64,000 nt of DNA from Imperialibacter sp. EC-SDR9 (lineage in GTDB: Bacteria; Bacteroidota; Bacteroidia; Cytophagales; Cyclobacteriaceae). This document shows, one piece after another, positions 19,260 through 26,677 of this stretch. The DNA lies in contig NZ_LR701580.1 of the NCBI RefSeq assembly GCF_902498805.1, positions 124,001 through 188,000 on the forward strand, written 5' to 3'. The position numbers were made by a program, and so were the translations under genes. The notes under the pieces are model-generated. The model was not told the DNA's origin and did not search any database. It saw only the letters and a program-made list of their open reading frames with translations. Every line of letters starts with the position of its first letter. Position 1 is the stretch's first letter.

Positions 19260-20480
19260 ATGAAGGCAGTAACAACTATCCTTTTTACTATCCTGTCTTT
19301 TTCTGGCTTTGCTCAGCCAAGTTTAGTTGAAGGGATCAACGAGTTCTCTTTGGAGTACTATAAGACGACCGTTGACGATAGTTCCAACTACTTTATTTCT
19401 CCCTTCGGTCTTCATCTAGCACTCGGACTGGTCAATGAGGGAGCCAATTCTACAACCAAGACTGAGTTGGGGACTTTGCTGAACATCGACGGGATTCCTG
19501 ACATTAAGCTGAAGTACAAGGCGTTGATGGACAAAGTTGTCAATAAAGAGGATTCGATTTACTTAGAGTGTTTAAGATGGTCACCTGACAAAAAAGCTGG
19601 AAAAAACGAATTGTACATAGCGAATTCGTTTTGGGTAAATGATAGGATTCCAGTTAATGACGTTTTCAAAGCGAGCGCTAACAATTACTTTAATTCAACA
19701 ATTGAGGCCTTCACGACTGATAATCTGGATCGTGCCAATCAACGCCTTTCCGAGCTGATTTCTGAACAAACAAGGGGACATATAGCTGATATATCGCCAG
19801 TCGACGAAACAACGGAGGTAAGTTTAGTGAATGCTGTCTATTTTCATGGAGAATGGGATACGCCCTTCAAAAGAAAACAAACTAAGGAGAGGAAGTTTTA
19901 CTCAATAAACGGAGGAACCTCGAAAATAGGATATTTAAGAGCGACCAGACCCTACCGTTATTACGAAGATGATCAAATCAAGTCGATCCAGATACCGTAT
20001 TCTTGTGATCAGTTTTCATTTTTAGCTTTTCTGCCACACGAGAGGCATGGCTTCCAGGAATTGGAGCAAATGGTAACCTATGAATACCTAAAGGCAATTG
20101 TTGATTCGAGTATTACCAAGCAAGTCATCTTATCACTGCCTAAACTGGAAATTGAAACTGAGACCTTTCCCAAAAGTAGTTTGGCAGGCTTAGGCTGTGA
20201 AAAGATGTTCACCGACGAGGCTGACTTCTCCAGACTATCTGACAAGCCTATGAAAATCGGAAGCATAACGCACAAAACACGAATTACTTTGGATGAGAAA
20301 ACTACTAAAGCAGCAGCGGCTACCAAGGTAGACATGATTGTTACTGGCTATGCGGGAGGTGGTGACCCTGCAACACCGCCAGCACCTAAAATATTCAATG
20401 CCGACCACCCATTTTTCTTTTGCATAATTGACAACAGAACAAGTGCTATCGTCTTTGTGGGTAGATTTGCTCAGGAATAA
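19260..20480 (+). CDS. Secreted serpin-family protease inhibitor
   Basis: I start at 19260 (406 aa), where MKAVTTILFTILSFSGFAQP forms a clean signal peptide; an upstream ATG at 19218 would bury it. The serpin fold is clear: NYFISPFGLHLALGLVNEGA near the N-terminus, NAVYFHGEWDTPF in strand 3A/4C, and the C-terminal DHPFFFCIIDNRTSAIVFVGR. The reactive-centre hinge reads EKTTKAAAAT, keeping the small-residue run needed for strand insertion (inhibitory type), though the usual P15 Gly is Thr. Counting from the hinge puts P1 near Thr/Gly in DMIVTGYAG. Codons are AT-richer than the upstream gene. It is followed by the first of three related intergenic repeats. Confidence 0.85.
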   Translation: MKAVTTILFTILSFSGFAQPSLVEGINEFSLEYYKTTVDDSSNYFISPFGLHLALGLVNEGANSTTKTELGTLLNIDGIPDIKLKYKALMDKVVNKEDSIYLECLRWSPDKKAGKNELYIANSFWVNDRIPVNDVFKASANNYFNSTIEAFTTDNLDRANQRLSELISEQTRGHIADISPVDETTEVSLVNAVYFHGEWDTPFKRKQTKERKFYSINGGTSKIGYLRATRPYRYYEDDQIKSIQIPYSCDQFSFLAFLPHERHGFQELEQMVTYEYLKAIVDSSITKQVILSLPKLEIETETFPKSSLAGLGCEKMFTDEADFSRLSDKPMKIGSITHKTRITLDEKTTKAAAATKVDMIVTGYAGGGDPATPPAPKIFNADHPFFFCIIDNRTSAIVFVGRFAQE

Positions 20481-20483
20481 AAG

Positions 20484-20647
20484 TGGCTAACACAAACCTT
20501 CATGCATGGGGGGCTCGGCTGTAGGGAAGCGGTGGTTCGCTTGGATTGTCCGCCACAAAGTATAAATTTATCAATTGAGTGGCTAAGTGCCAGCGGGAAC
20601 TAAACTGGATCAAAAACCCCCACGCACGAGCTAGTCGTTATGCATTA
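20484..20647 (+). repeat. Cassette-type intergenic repeat, copy 1 (attC-like)
   Basis: About 164 bp between the serpin and the next ORF. The outer ends are inverted: CTAACAC at 20486 against GTTATGC at 20637-20643. Next to these CTTCATGCATGGGGG pairs with CCCCCACGCACGAG through wobble pairs. The centre carries TCGGCTGT, TTGGATTGTCCGCCACAAAG and GTGGCTAAGTGC, all shared with copies 2 and 3. An imperfect palindrome with CTAAC/GTTA-type ends at the 3' side of each gene is the layout of integron attC sites; this reading is inference. Confidence 0.6.
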
Positions 20648-20657
20648 GAAACCACGA

Positions 20658-21125
20658 ATGTTCAGTTTTTTCAAGAAATCATGGATACCAAAGCTTCTCC
20701 CAATAATGCGAGAGGAAGACTATCATACTCATTTTGTTGGACGAACATCGGACGGTAAACAATTTTTCGGATATGAGACCTTTGTGTTTCCAGCCCGAAC
20801 GCCGGGTCAGGATTGGGAAAAGTTGAGAAAAGAGTACGTAGTGCTATATACTTTTGATAGCAAGGGAAATCATATAAATACAAATCATTGGTATGCTGGT
20901 ACGACAGCTGAAATATCTGCTGACACAACCCGCAGTAAATTGATGGAAATGGTCGATAGACTCGGGCCCATTGAATACTGTGACATCGCAGTGAAACCGT
21001 TCAAAACAATCATAGACGGAGTTGAGTTTGGTCTAATTCCTGACGATGAAACCGAATCCATTGAGTTACAACCAAGCTCAACTATTGCGTTTTCCGAGCC
21101 TTGGGATGGAGAATACGACACGTAA
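20658..21125 (+). CDS. Hypothetical cytoplasmic protein
   Basis: A 155-aa protein of unknown family with no signal peptide, TM segment or recognisable catalytic motif. It is rich in short beta segments (THFVGRTSDGKQFFGYETFV, YVVLYTFDSKGNHINTNHWY) and ends in an acidic tail (AFSEPWDGEYDT). It begins about 10 bp after repeat copy 1 and ends about 15 bp before copy 2, so it occupies one complete repeat-bounded unit. Such placement is typical of orphan cassette genes. Confidence 0.55.
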   Translation: MFSFFKKSWIPKLLPIMREEDYHTHFVGRTSDGKQFFGYETFVFPARTPGQDWEKLRKEYVVLYTFDSKGNHINTNHWYAGTTAEISADTTRSKLMEMVDRLGPIEYCDIAVKPFKTIIDGVEFGLIPDDETESIELQPSSTIAFSEPWDGEYDT

Positions 21126-21139
21126 TCAGTCTTGAAAAA

Positions 21140-21255
21140 TGCATAACACATCGTTAACAATGAATGGCGGCGTCATCGGCTTTCAGTCATTTGAGGTTTG
21201 GAATCTCCGCCACAAAGTATAGTTAACATCCCCGTGGCTAGCCGCTAGTGGCTCA
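21140..21255 (+). repeat. Cassette-type intergenic repeat, copy 2 (shorter)
   Basis: About 116 bp after the 155-aa ORF. It shares CATAACACAT-type left end, ATCGGCT, GGAATCTCCGCCACAAAG and CGTGGCTAGCCGCTAG with copies 1 and 3, but lacks the right-hand inverted end (the CACGAGCT-type segment), so it appears truncated or diverged. Confidence 0.55.
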
Positions 21256-21280
21256 TATTTCTTCTAATTGCATAATTTCG

Positions 21281-21288
21281 TAACTTTA
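21281..21288 (+). promoter_or_regulatory. -7-like box of the VapB/VapC-type pair
   Basis: TAACTTTA, one mismatch from TAnnTTTG, is followed by CCTT and then the antitoxin ATG at 21293. The layout is the same near-leaderless arrangement as at hemE. Confidence 0.3.
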
Positions 21289-21292
21289 CCTT

Positions 21293-21529
21293 ATGGACGC
21301 AGCTGAGAAGAAAATATTGAACAACTACTTTGGCCTTCTGGAGCGGATGAACCCCTCTATGAAGGTTAACCTTATTGAGCGACTCACAGCCTCTATAAAT
21401 TCCCCGACTTCTTCTAAATCCAAGATTCGCTCTTCATTTGGAGCTTGGGACTCTGAACAATCTGCAGACGAACTTATCGATGAACTCAGAACCAGCAGGC
21501 ACACTAACCGCCAGATTGAGGAGCTTTGA
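21293..21529 (+). CDS. Probable antitoxin of a PIN-type toxin-antitoxin pair
   Basis: A 78-aa charged protein directly upstream of and overlapping a PIN-domain toxin, the standard antitoxin-first order. It is helical (MDAAEKKILNNYFGLLERMN), with a Ser/Thr/Lys linker and an acidic C-terminal helix (SADELIDELRTSRHTNRQIE) that probably wraps the toxin. No ribbon-helix-helix or AbrB fold is obvious at this length, so the DNA-binding class is undetermined. The assignment rests on position and size. Confidence 0.7.
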   Translation: MDAAEKKILNNYFGLLERMNPSMKVNLIERLTASINSPTSSKSKIRSSFGAWDSEQSADELIDELRTSRHTNRQIEEL

Positions 21530-21921
21530 AATACTTGCTGGACACTAATATTTGCATCTACTACATGAAGGGTAGATTTGGGCTAGACGCAAAATTCGAC
21601 TCACTGGACGTAGACTCGCTGTTTATATCTGAAATTACATTGGCCGAACTCAAATTTGGAGTGGCCAAAAGCGCAAAGCCGTCTCGCAATTCAAAAGCAC
21701 TTGACAACTTCCTTTCTGGCATTCAAATCCTCCCAATTTTTGATGCCTTGGACACTTTTGCATCTGAAAAAGCACGCCTTAGGAAAGAGGGGCGTATAGT
21801 TGACGACTTCGATTTACTAATAGGAGCATCTGCAATAGCAAATGACTTAACGTTGGTGACGAACAACGAAAAGCACTTCGAGCGTTTGAAAGGGATAAAG
21901 CTGGAAAACTGGGCCAGTTAA
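21526..21921 (+). CDS. PIN-domain toxin, VapC family
   Basis: A 131-aa PIN-domain ribonuclease. The acidic active-site residues are visible: Asp in YLLDTNICIYYMKG (residue 6), Glu in ISEITLAELKFG (about 42), Asp in VDDFDLLIGASA (about 93) and the final Asn/Asp region in LVTNNEKHF. Translation starts at TTG in the TTGA that holds the antitoxin stop codon, giving a 4-bp overlap and tight coupling; no ATG is available without losing the first catalytic Asp. VapC toxins cleave tRNA or rRNA. The pair forms the third unit of the repeat-bounded array. Confidence 0.88.
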   Translation: MKYLLDTNICIYYMKGRFGLDAKFDSLDVDSLFISEITLAELKFGVAKSAKPSRNSKALDNFLSGIQILPIFDALDTFASEKARLRKEGRIVDDFDLLIGASAIANDLTLVTNNEKHFERLKGIKLENWAS

Positions 21922-21923
21922 TA

Positions 21924-22090
21924 GCTCCACAACACATGGCTACTATCACGCTTGAGAGGCTCGGCTGTAAGCTGGCAGCAGCTCGCTTGGATTCTCCGCA
22001 ACAAAGCATAATTTTAACATGGCATGGCTAAGCGCAAGGGGTATTTGAATTGTATTGAAAATCCCACGAGCTTGTTGTAGCGACCCATTA
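21924..22090 (+). repeat. Cassette-type intergenic repeat, copy 3 (attC-like)
   Basis: About 167 bp after the PIN toxin. The outer ends pair as ACAACA (21930) with TGTTGT (22073-22078). The interior repeats GCTCGGCTGTA, CGCTTGGATTCTCCGC, ACAAAGCATAA, ATGGCTAAGCGC and CCCACGAGCT, closely following copy 1. The orientation relative to the upstream gene is the same in all copies. Confidence 0.6.
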
Positions 22091-22107
22091 GTGATAATTG
22101 AAAACAG

Positions 22108-22632
22108 ATGCGAATAAACCATTTCTCGACGGTCATGGCCAACAAATCTGATGCAGAGCTTGTTAAGGTAATTAACAGTCCAGCGACTTATGCAGAAGAA
22201 GCTCAATTGGCGGCTGCTTTTGAGCTCAAAAGCCGAGGAACTACGTCAGACGCAGTAGATCAACTCATAGCCAAACTGACCGACAAACTTGAAGCGGAGC
22301 AACAAGTCAAAGAATTTGAGAAAAAACTAACTTCGAAGAACACCATTTACTTTTTGGCTTTCCTGGTGACTCCCCTGGTTATCGGATCTTTCATGGCGTT
22401 CAATATATGGGAGCTTGGTAACAGAAAAGGAATTTGGACAGTGCTAGGCCTTACTGTACTCTACTTGCCCTTGTTAGTGATAGCTCTAGAGCTGCTACCA
22501 AGCGACTTGAGTTGGATGGTTGGGGTGATACACTTGATTTATGGAGTTTTTTTTGTTGAATGGACCTGGAAGAAATACCTGCCGACTTTTGACGAATACC
22601 AGAAGGAAAAAGGAATCTCAACTCAAACCTAA
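22108..22632 (+). CDS. Small membrane protein, unknown
   Basis: A 174-aa protein; a start at 22135 (MANKSDAELVKVINSP) is equally possible and perhaps better. The first half is soluble and helical with a repeating KSDAELVKVI / AAFELKSRG pattern seen in other Bacteroidota membrane proteins. The second half has three hydrophobic segments (YFLAFLVTPLVIGSFMAFNI, LGLTVLYLPLLVIAL, GVIHLIYGVFFVEWTW). No catalytic motif. It is the last gene of the repeat-bounded stretch, and no repeat copy is visible after it. Confidence 0.5.
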   Translation: MRINHFSTVMANKSDAELVKVINSPATYAEEAQLAAAFELKSRGTTSDAVDQLIAKLTDKLEAEQQVKEFEKKLTSKNTIYFLAFLVTPLVIGSFMAFNIWELGNRKGIWTVLGLTVLYLPLLVIALELLPSDLSWMVGVIHLIYGVFFVEWTWKKYLPTFDEYQKEKGISTQT

Positions 22633-22739
22633 GACATGTTCCTCCTCCCGAAGATTTAGATTTAGCGATCAACGAATCGGGCCGGGTAAACTTGTGGATA
22701 TTTCTATTCAAGCTTCCGGCTTGCTCAAATCAACATCCT

Positions 22740-23276
22740 CTATTCCTTCAACTTCCCCAAATAAGAATACAGCAGCACCAGCACATCCTGCGGATCCTGG
22801 CCTGCCTGCCCGAACTGAACAAAATAGAAGTCTCTGATGGCCCTGAACAGCATCCATTCCGCTTCGGAGTTGCTATCCACGTTTTTGGCCTTTGCCCAAA
22901 GTTCGTAGGTCTTTTTTTCAGTAAACTCTCGTGCCTCGTCCGAGCACTCCTGGTACCGTTTTACTGACTTGTTGATGAGCAACTGGCGCTGAAAGGCAAG
23001 GGCGATTTTGTTTTCCATTATTTCGTCCGAAAACAGTTGTTCGAAATGAACATAGTCACGCATCAACTGCCCAAACTTTTCATAGTGCATGATGTGGGTT
23101 TTCAGCAGCTCATGCTCAAAATTGACAAGATCACCGAAGTAGTAATAGAAGCTTGACCGGGCCAGCGACACCAGGCCTGACAGCCGCTCTACATTGAGTG
23201 CTTCCGGGCCTATCGACGCAAATAGCGAATATCCGCATTCTATCCATTTCAGTTTGTTTTCACTTGTTTTCTTCAT
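22740..23276 (-). CDS. TetR/AcrR-family regulator
   Basis: The start is set at 23276 (MKKTSENKLKWIECGYSLFA, 178 aa). The TetR N-terminal HTH is ALNVERLSGLVSLARSSFYYYFGD, with the typical YYYFG recognition-helix end. The remainder is an all-helical ligand/dimer domain without similarity I can name. It is divergent from the YiaA/B membrane protein gene, and a TGTACA palindrome lies between them, so autoregulation plus control of that gene is likely (inference). Confidence 0.75.
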   Translation of the reverse strand: MKKTSENKLKWIECGYSLFASIGPEALNVERLSGLVSLARSSFYYYFGDLVNFEHELLKTHIMHYEKFGQLMRDYVHFEQLFSDEIMENKIALAFQRQLLINKSVKRYQECSDEAREFTEKKTYELWAKAKNVDSNSEAEWMLFRAIRDFYFVQFGQAGQDPQDVLVLLYSYLGKLKE

Positions 23277-23303
23277 TTCAGGAAGCCACGGCAAAAAATT
23301 CTC

Positions 23304-23319
23304 TGTACACTATTGTACA
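23304..23319. promoter_or_regulatory. Palindromic operator between tetR-type gene and yiaA-type gene
   Basis: TGTACACTATTGTACA consists of two TGTACA halves four bases apart. Read on the minus strand it sits between a TTTG and a T-rich ATTTTTTG box, where a bound TetR dimer would block the regulator's own promoter. Confidence 0.5.
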
Positions 23320-23389
23320 AACAAAGTAGTCAAATTACCTCGTTGAAAGCATCAGGTTGAATTTTATTCAAAGCAAAAACCACAAAACC

Positions 23390-23779
23390 ATGAATCAAAA
23401 ACCATCAAATGCATTTGTCGCTGCGTCATGGATTGCGCTGCTGACCGGTATGATTGGGTACCTCGTAGGTCTCTTCAGAGCAGAGATGATGCTAAACGAG
23501 AAGGGTTATTATTTTACTGTTTTGATGTTTGGCTTGTTTGCCGTGATTTCTCTGCAAAAGGCCGTCCGTGACAAGCTGGAAAACATTCCGGTAACTGATT
23601 TGTATTATTCCATTTGCTGGTTCTGCACAGTTTTGTGCTTAGTACTTCTTACCATCGGCTTGTGGAATGCTGATTTGCTTCCCAGCGAAAAAGGCTTTTA
23701 TGCGTTCTCTTTCATCCTTTCACTTTTTGGGGTGATTGCGGTGCAAAAAAACACCCGAGATTCAATCGCAACAGAGTGA
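23390..23779 (+). CDS. YiaA/YiaB two-helix-domain inner membrane protein
   Basis: A 129-aa protein starting MNQKPSNAFVAASWIALLTG with four hydrophobic segments arranged as two copies of the YiaA/B two-helix unit: AASWIALLTGMIGYLVGLF with MLNEKGYYFTVLMFGLFAVI, then ICWFCTVLCLVLLTIGLW with LPSEKGFYAFSFILSLFGVI. The paired NEKGYYF and SEKGFYA segments show the internal duplication. Function is unknown in characterised relatives. An upstream ATG at 23357 would add 11 polar residues. Divergent from the TetR gene and probably regulated by it. Confidence 0.75.
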   Translation: MNQKPSNAFVAASWIALLTGMIGYLVGLFRAEMMLNEKGYYFTVLMFGLFAVISLQKAVRDKLENIPVTDLYYSICWFCTVLCLVLLTIGLWNADLLPSEKGFYAFSFILSLFGVIAVQKNTRDSIATE

Positions 23780-23831
23780 TGTTGCCAGGTATGGTGTAAA
23801 CATCACAGGTTAGCAACGTTTTAAAATCAGA

Positions 23832-23870
23832 AAGTCTGCGCTGTCTTTTTTACTCAGTGCAGACTTTTTA
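23832..23870 (+). terminator. Terminator after the yiaA-type gene
   Basis: AAGTCTGCGCTG (23832-23843) pairs with CAGTGCAGACTT (23855-23866) over 12 positions with one G-T pair. The loop is T-rich and a short T run follows. Confidence 0.7.
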
Positions 23871-23955
23871 ATGTGGGCTTCCAGTGCCCCACTAGTGGAA
23901 GCATCCGTTTCTTTGTCAGTTAATTAAAAGTCGGCAAGCTTTTGTAAATTGTAGA

Positions 23956-24193
23956 GTGGCAAACGGAACGAATAAAGGGCTTGACTTTGTAATTGACAGG
24001 CTGAGTAATTCCATAGAGAATGTAATGACTGGAGATAGTTTCACAACCAATATCATTCATTTCGAAGACCCAGCTAATAAGACATTACACTGAAACCTTG
24101 GGTGCGTTTCATGCTGGCGGTCGTGTAATGATTATTGAAACCGGGGCCGCACTACGACTTATAGACAGGTACTTTAAAGACATTGAGTCATGA
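23956..24193 (+). pseudogene. Broken GNAT-like gene, internal out-of-frame deletion
   Basis: From a GTG at 23956 the frame reads MANGTNKGLDFVIDRLSNSI and on to DPANK, then hits TGA at 24091-24093. A second frame resumes at about 24076 as HYTETLGAFHAGGRVMIIET and ends LIDRYFKDIES with TGA at 24191-24193. From memory, intact Bacteroidota proteins of about 190 aa have both segments in one frame with roughly 100 residues between them, so the middle has been deleted. The TGA overlaps the ATG of the next small ORF (ATGA). The GNAT relationship is recalled, not demonstrated here. Confidence 0.5.
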
Positions 24194-24348
24194 CAAAAAA
24201 AAGGAAAGAATTGGATGTGGATTTTATCGGAGGGTTGGAGCCTTTGACAAAAGAAGAGGAAAAACTAATAAGTGACGTCATAGAAAATCGTAAGAAAGCG
24301 AGATTAGCAAAAGCAAAACGGACTGATGGGAAAAAAGTAAATGCCTAG
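24190..24348 (+). CDS. Small basic partner ORF (52 aa)
   Basis: A 52-aa ORF starting MTKKRKELDVDFIGGLEPLT, with a mixed-charge centre (KEEEKLISDVIENRKK) and a very basic end (LAKAKRTDGKKVNA). Its ATG overlaps the TGA of the broken upstream gene by 4 bp, so the two were translationally coupled. Small basic proteins of this type recur behind the GNAT-like gene in Bacteroidota, in toxin-antitoxin-like arrangement. It appears intact although its partner is destroyed. Confidence 0.5.
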   Translation: MTKKRKELDVDFIGGLEPLTKEEEKLISDVIENRKKARLAKAKRTDGKKVNA

Positions 24349-24486
24349 TAGGTCGGCAGAGTTCTACAAGGCAAGTGTTTTCGACATCGAAAAGCTGCCA
24401 GGTAAGTGCCCGCTTGTGGTCATCTCCCGTTGAAAAAGCCTATTCCTCTGCCACCAAAAACCACAAAAACTCCTATCTTTAATTAA

Positions 24487-24533
24487 CGCCCGGTTCCACC
24501 AAACACCCGCAAGCAACCCGGGCGCTTTTTTTT
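24487..24533 (+). terminator. Rho-independent terminator before the class C hydrolase gene
   Basis: CGCCCGG (24487-24493) pairs with CCGGGCG (24518-24524) and is followed by eight T residues. It insulates the gene at 24564 from upstream transcription. Confidence 0.7.
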
Positions 24534-24563
24534 CATCTTGATTACCTAAACCTATCCACCTTT

Positions 24564-25946
24564 ATGAAGCAGCTCAGAATTGTTTTCGCCCTTCTTCTTG
24601 TTGGCGTTGTTAGTTACCAGTGCACCGACAAATCAAACAAGGCGACCACAGATGGCTTGCCGCCCGAAGTAGTAGCCACTATTGAAAAACGCATTCAGAA
24701 CGGACAAATGCCCAGCATGGCCCTGGCCATTATCGACTCGTCGGGAGTGAAATATTACAATTTTGGTAAAATGACGCTGGATGGTAAACCGGTTGATGAA
24801 AACACCATTTACGAAATAGGGTCTATTTCAAAGGTGTTTACGGCTATTCTGTTGGCGCAGCGGGTGCTGGATGGCGACGTGAAGCTGGAGGACGAAATTA
24901 ACGACTACCTCCCCGATAGTGTGAAAGTGCCCGTAATGGGTGATGCACCCATCACCTTTGGCAACCTCACCGACCATACGTCGGGCATCCCAAGAATGCC
25001 GACCAATTTTGCCCCGGCCAATCCCAATAATCCCTATGCCGACTACACTGTTCAGCAGATGTACGAGTTTATTTCTAACTATGAGCCCATCAGAACGGTT
25101 GGCTCCGAATATGAATACTCAAACCTGGCCCAGGGTCTTTTGGGGCATCTGCTTGCCCAGAACAAGAACACAACTTATGAGGCACTGATGGTGGCAACCA
25201 TTGCCGACCCGCTGGGAATGAACGATACAAGAATTGCCTTCACCGAAAGAATGAAACAAAACCTGGCGCTGGGGCATACCGGCCCCTATGTGGTGGAGAA
25301 TTGGGATATTCCTACGCTGGCAGGTGCAGGAGCCATCAGGAGTTCCACCTCGGACATGGCCAAATTCATTTCGGCCAACCTGGGCTATGTGGATACTCCC
25401 TTGCGGGCAGCCATGGATATGTCGCACACGATGCGACATGACAAGGCCGGCGGCATGCAGGTGGGCATGGGCTGGCATATTAAGAATGGCAGGGAAGGAG
25501 ACGTGATCTGGCACAATGGCGGAACGGGAGGCTACAGAACCTTTGCCGGGTTTGTGAAGGAAACTGGCAAAGGGGTGGTGGTGCTGACCAACTCCAGCAC
25601 AGGCGCCGACGACATCGGTTTCAACCTGCTCGATTCCGGATCGGAGCTGGCAGAGCAGTATTTTAAGAGCGATGCGGTGCAGGTGCCTGAGTCGGTGCTG
25701 GAGCAGTATGTGGGGGTGTACGAGCTACAGCCTGGCTTCATGATCACCATCACGAGAGAAGGCGAGCAGCTCTATGGACAGCCAACAGCCGAGGAGCGCT
25801 TTGAGATTTACGCCGAAAATGACACCGTTTTTTTCCAGCCTGAGGTGAGGGCTAAGATATCGTTTCAGGTTGTCGATAATGGAATGGTAGAGAGCTTAAC
25901 GCTGTTTCAAGGCGGCGGCGGTGGAGTAGCCAGGAAGATTGAGTGA
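24564..25946 (+). CDS. Class C beta-lactamase-fold serine hydrolase lipoprotein
   Basis: A 460-aa lipoprotein; the signal peptide ends VVSYQC (Cys near residue 20). The penicillin-binding/class C fold motifs are in order: SxxK in EIGSISKVFT near residue 86, the YxN motif in YEYSNLAQG near 184, and HNGGTGG (the KTG counterpart) near 316. A C-terminal lipocalin-like domain (SVLEQYVGVYELQPGFMITI) follows, as in many esterase/peptidase members. It probably hydrolyses an ester, D-peptide or similar substrate in the periplasm; a role in beta-lactam resistance cannot be concluded. Monocistronic. Confidence 0.85.
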   Translation: MKQLRIVFALLLVGVVSYQCTDKSNKATTDGLPPEVVATIEKRIQNGQMPSMALAIIDSSGVKYYNFGKMTLDGKPVDENTIYEIGSISKVFTAILLAQRVLDGDVKLEDEINDYLPDSVKVPVMGDAPITFGNLTDHTSGIPRMPTNFAPANPNNPYADYTVQQMYEFISNYEPIRTVGSEYEYSNLAQGLLGHLLAQNKNTTYEALMVATIADPLGMNDTRIAFTERMKQNLALGHTGPYVVENWDIPTLAGAGAIRSSTSDMAKFISANLGYVDTPLRAAMDMSHTMRHDKAGGMQVGMGWHIKNGREGDVIWHNGGTGGYRTFAGFVKETGKGVVVLTNSSTGADDIGFNLLDSGSELAEQYFKSDAVQVPESVLEQYVGVYELQPGFMITITREGEQLYGQPTAEERFEIYAENDTVFFQPEVRAKISFQVVDNGMVESLTLFQGGGGGVARKIE

Positions 25947-26064
25947 GGTGGGAATGAATACTTCGTCGTAGCCAGGTTCTGAAGCGTCCGATAGTTTTTT
26001 GCAACACTTTTACGCTCATTTTTAATACCAATCTTAATCCGAATGGATCAAATAAATGCGGCAA

Positions 26065-26331
26065 CTATGGAAACATTTTGTAGATATCTTTTCGGTGCGC
26101 CACTCTGGCAAACTGAACAATATTACCTTCCATGAATACGCCAATTCGATAGTTTCCTGAGCGGAGCCTGAAAGCATTGTCAAAGCCAGCGAGTTTTTTA
26201 ACACCAGGTAGTTCCTCTATTTTCTCGGCTTGCTTGACCAGTTCAATAACCTCAGCAATAGCTTTTCGGTCTTTGGGTTGGGTAATTTTATCAAGGTCTT
26301 TGCTGAACCTCTTAAGGTAAACAACCTGCAT
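26065..26331 (-). CDS. RelE/ParE-superfamily toxin
   Basis: An 88-aa toxin starting MQVVYLKRFSKDLDKI at ATG 26331, which shares one base with the antitoxin stop (TGATG). Motifs of RelE/ParE mRNA interferases are present: the N-terminal FSKDLDKI helix, VKKLAGFDNAFRLRSGNYRI in the central sheet, and IVQFARVAHRKDIYKMFP at the end, where the basic catalytic residues of this fold lie. Whether it cuts mRNA on the ribosome (RelE) or poisons gyrase (ParE) cannot be decided. Confidence 0.88.
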   Translation of the reverse strand: MQVVYLKRFSKDLDKITQPKDRKAIAEVIELVKQAEKIEELPGVKKLAGFDNAFRLRSGNYRIGVFMEGNIVQFARVAHRKDIYKMFP

Positions 26332-26528
26332 CAACCTTTCAGTTTTGCCATTAGCTCATCTTCAGATGCAAAGTCAGAACGGTCGACATCTTTCATCAGG
26401 ATAGATAGTCCCAAATCTTCTGCATCTTCATCAGATAAGACCGTTGAATCAACACCCAGCTTCTTAAGTAGCTCTGAAATAAACTGAAATTCTTCCTCAC
26501 TTTGCGGATTGACGACGATTGAACTCAT
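26331..26528 (-). CDS. Antitoxin of the RelE-type pair
   Basis: A 65-aa acidic protein immediately upstream of the RelE-type toxin and coupled to it by a one-base stop/start overlap. The N-terminus SSIVVNPQSEEEFQFISELL looks like a short strand plus helix; the C-terminal part (SDEDAEDLGLSILMKDVDRS) is the flexible acidic toxin-binding segment. It is a common Bacteroidota antitoxin type. It probably represses its own promoter, but no clear palindrome is visible upstream. Confidence 0.8.
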   Translation of the reverse strand: MSSIVVNPQSEEEFQFISELLKKLGVDSTVLSDEDAEDLGLSILMKDVDRSDFASEDELMAKLKG

Positions 26529-26677
26529 AAAGCAAATATAACTAATCGAAAAGATTGAAGCTACACGAATCTTCCATGAACACCTGGTGGGTTAAGGAGG
26601 CCAGTCAAGCCCTCCTTTAGCTAAAAGACATTCCGCAGTGGTGGGCTATATTTGCCAAGGAGACCGCAGATGTCCTT
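26529..26677. other. Intergenic DNA left of the tandem array
   Basis: No gene is seen. A 7-bp hairpin AAGGAGG (26594-26600) / CCTCCTT (26611-26617) lacks a T run. The last 25 bases, with CAAGG and ACCGCAGATGT, match the right half of the 41-bp repeat unit and are a degenerate extra copy. Confidence 0.5.
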
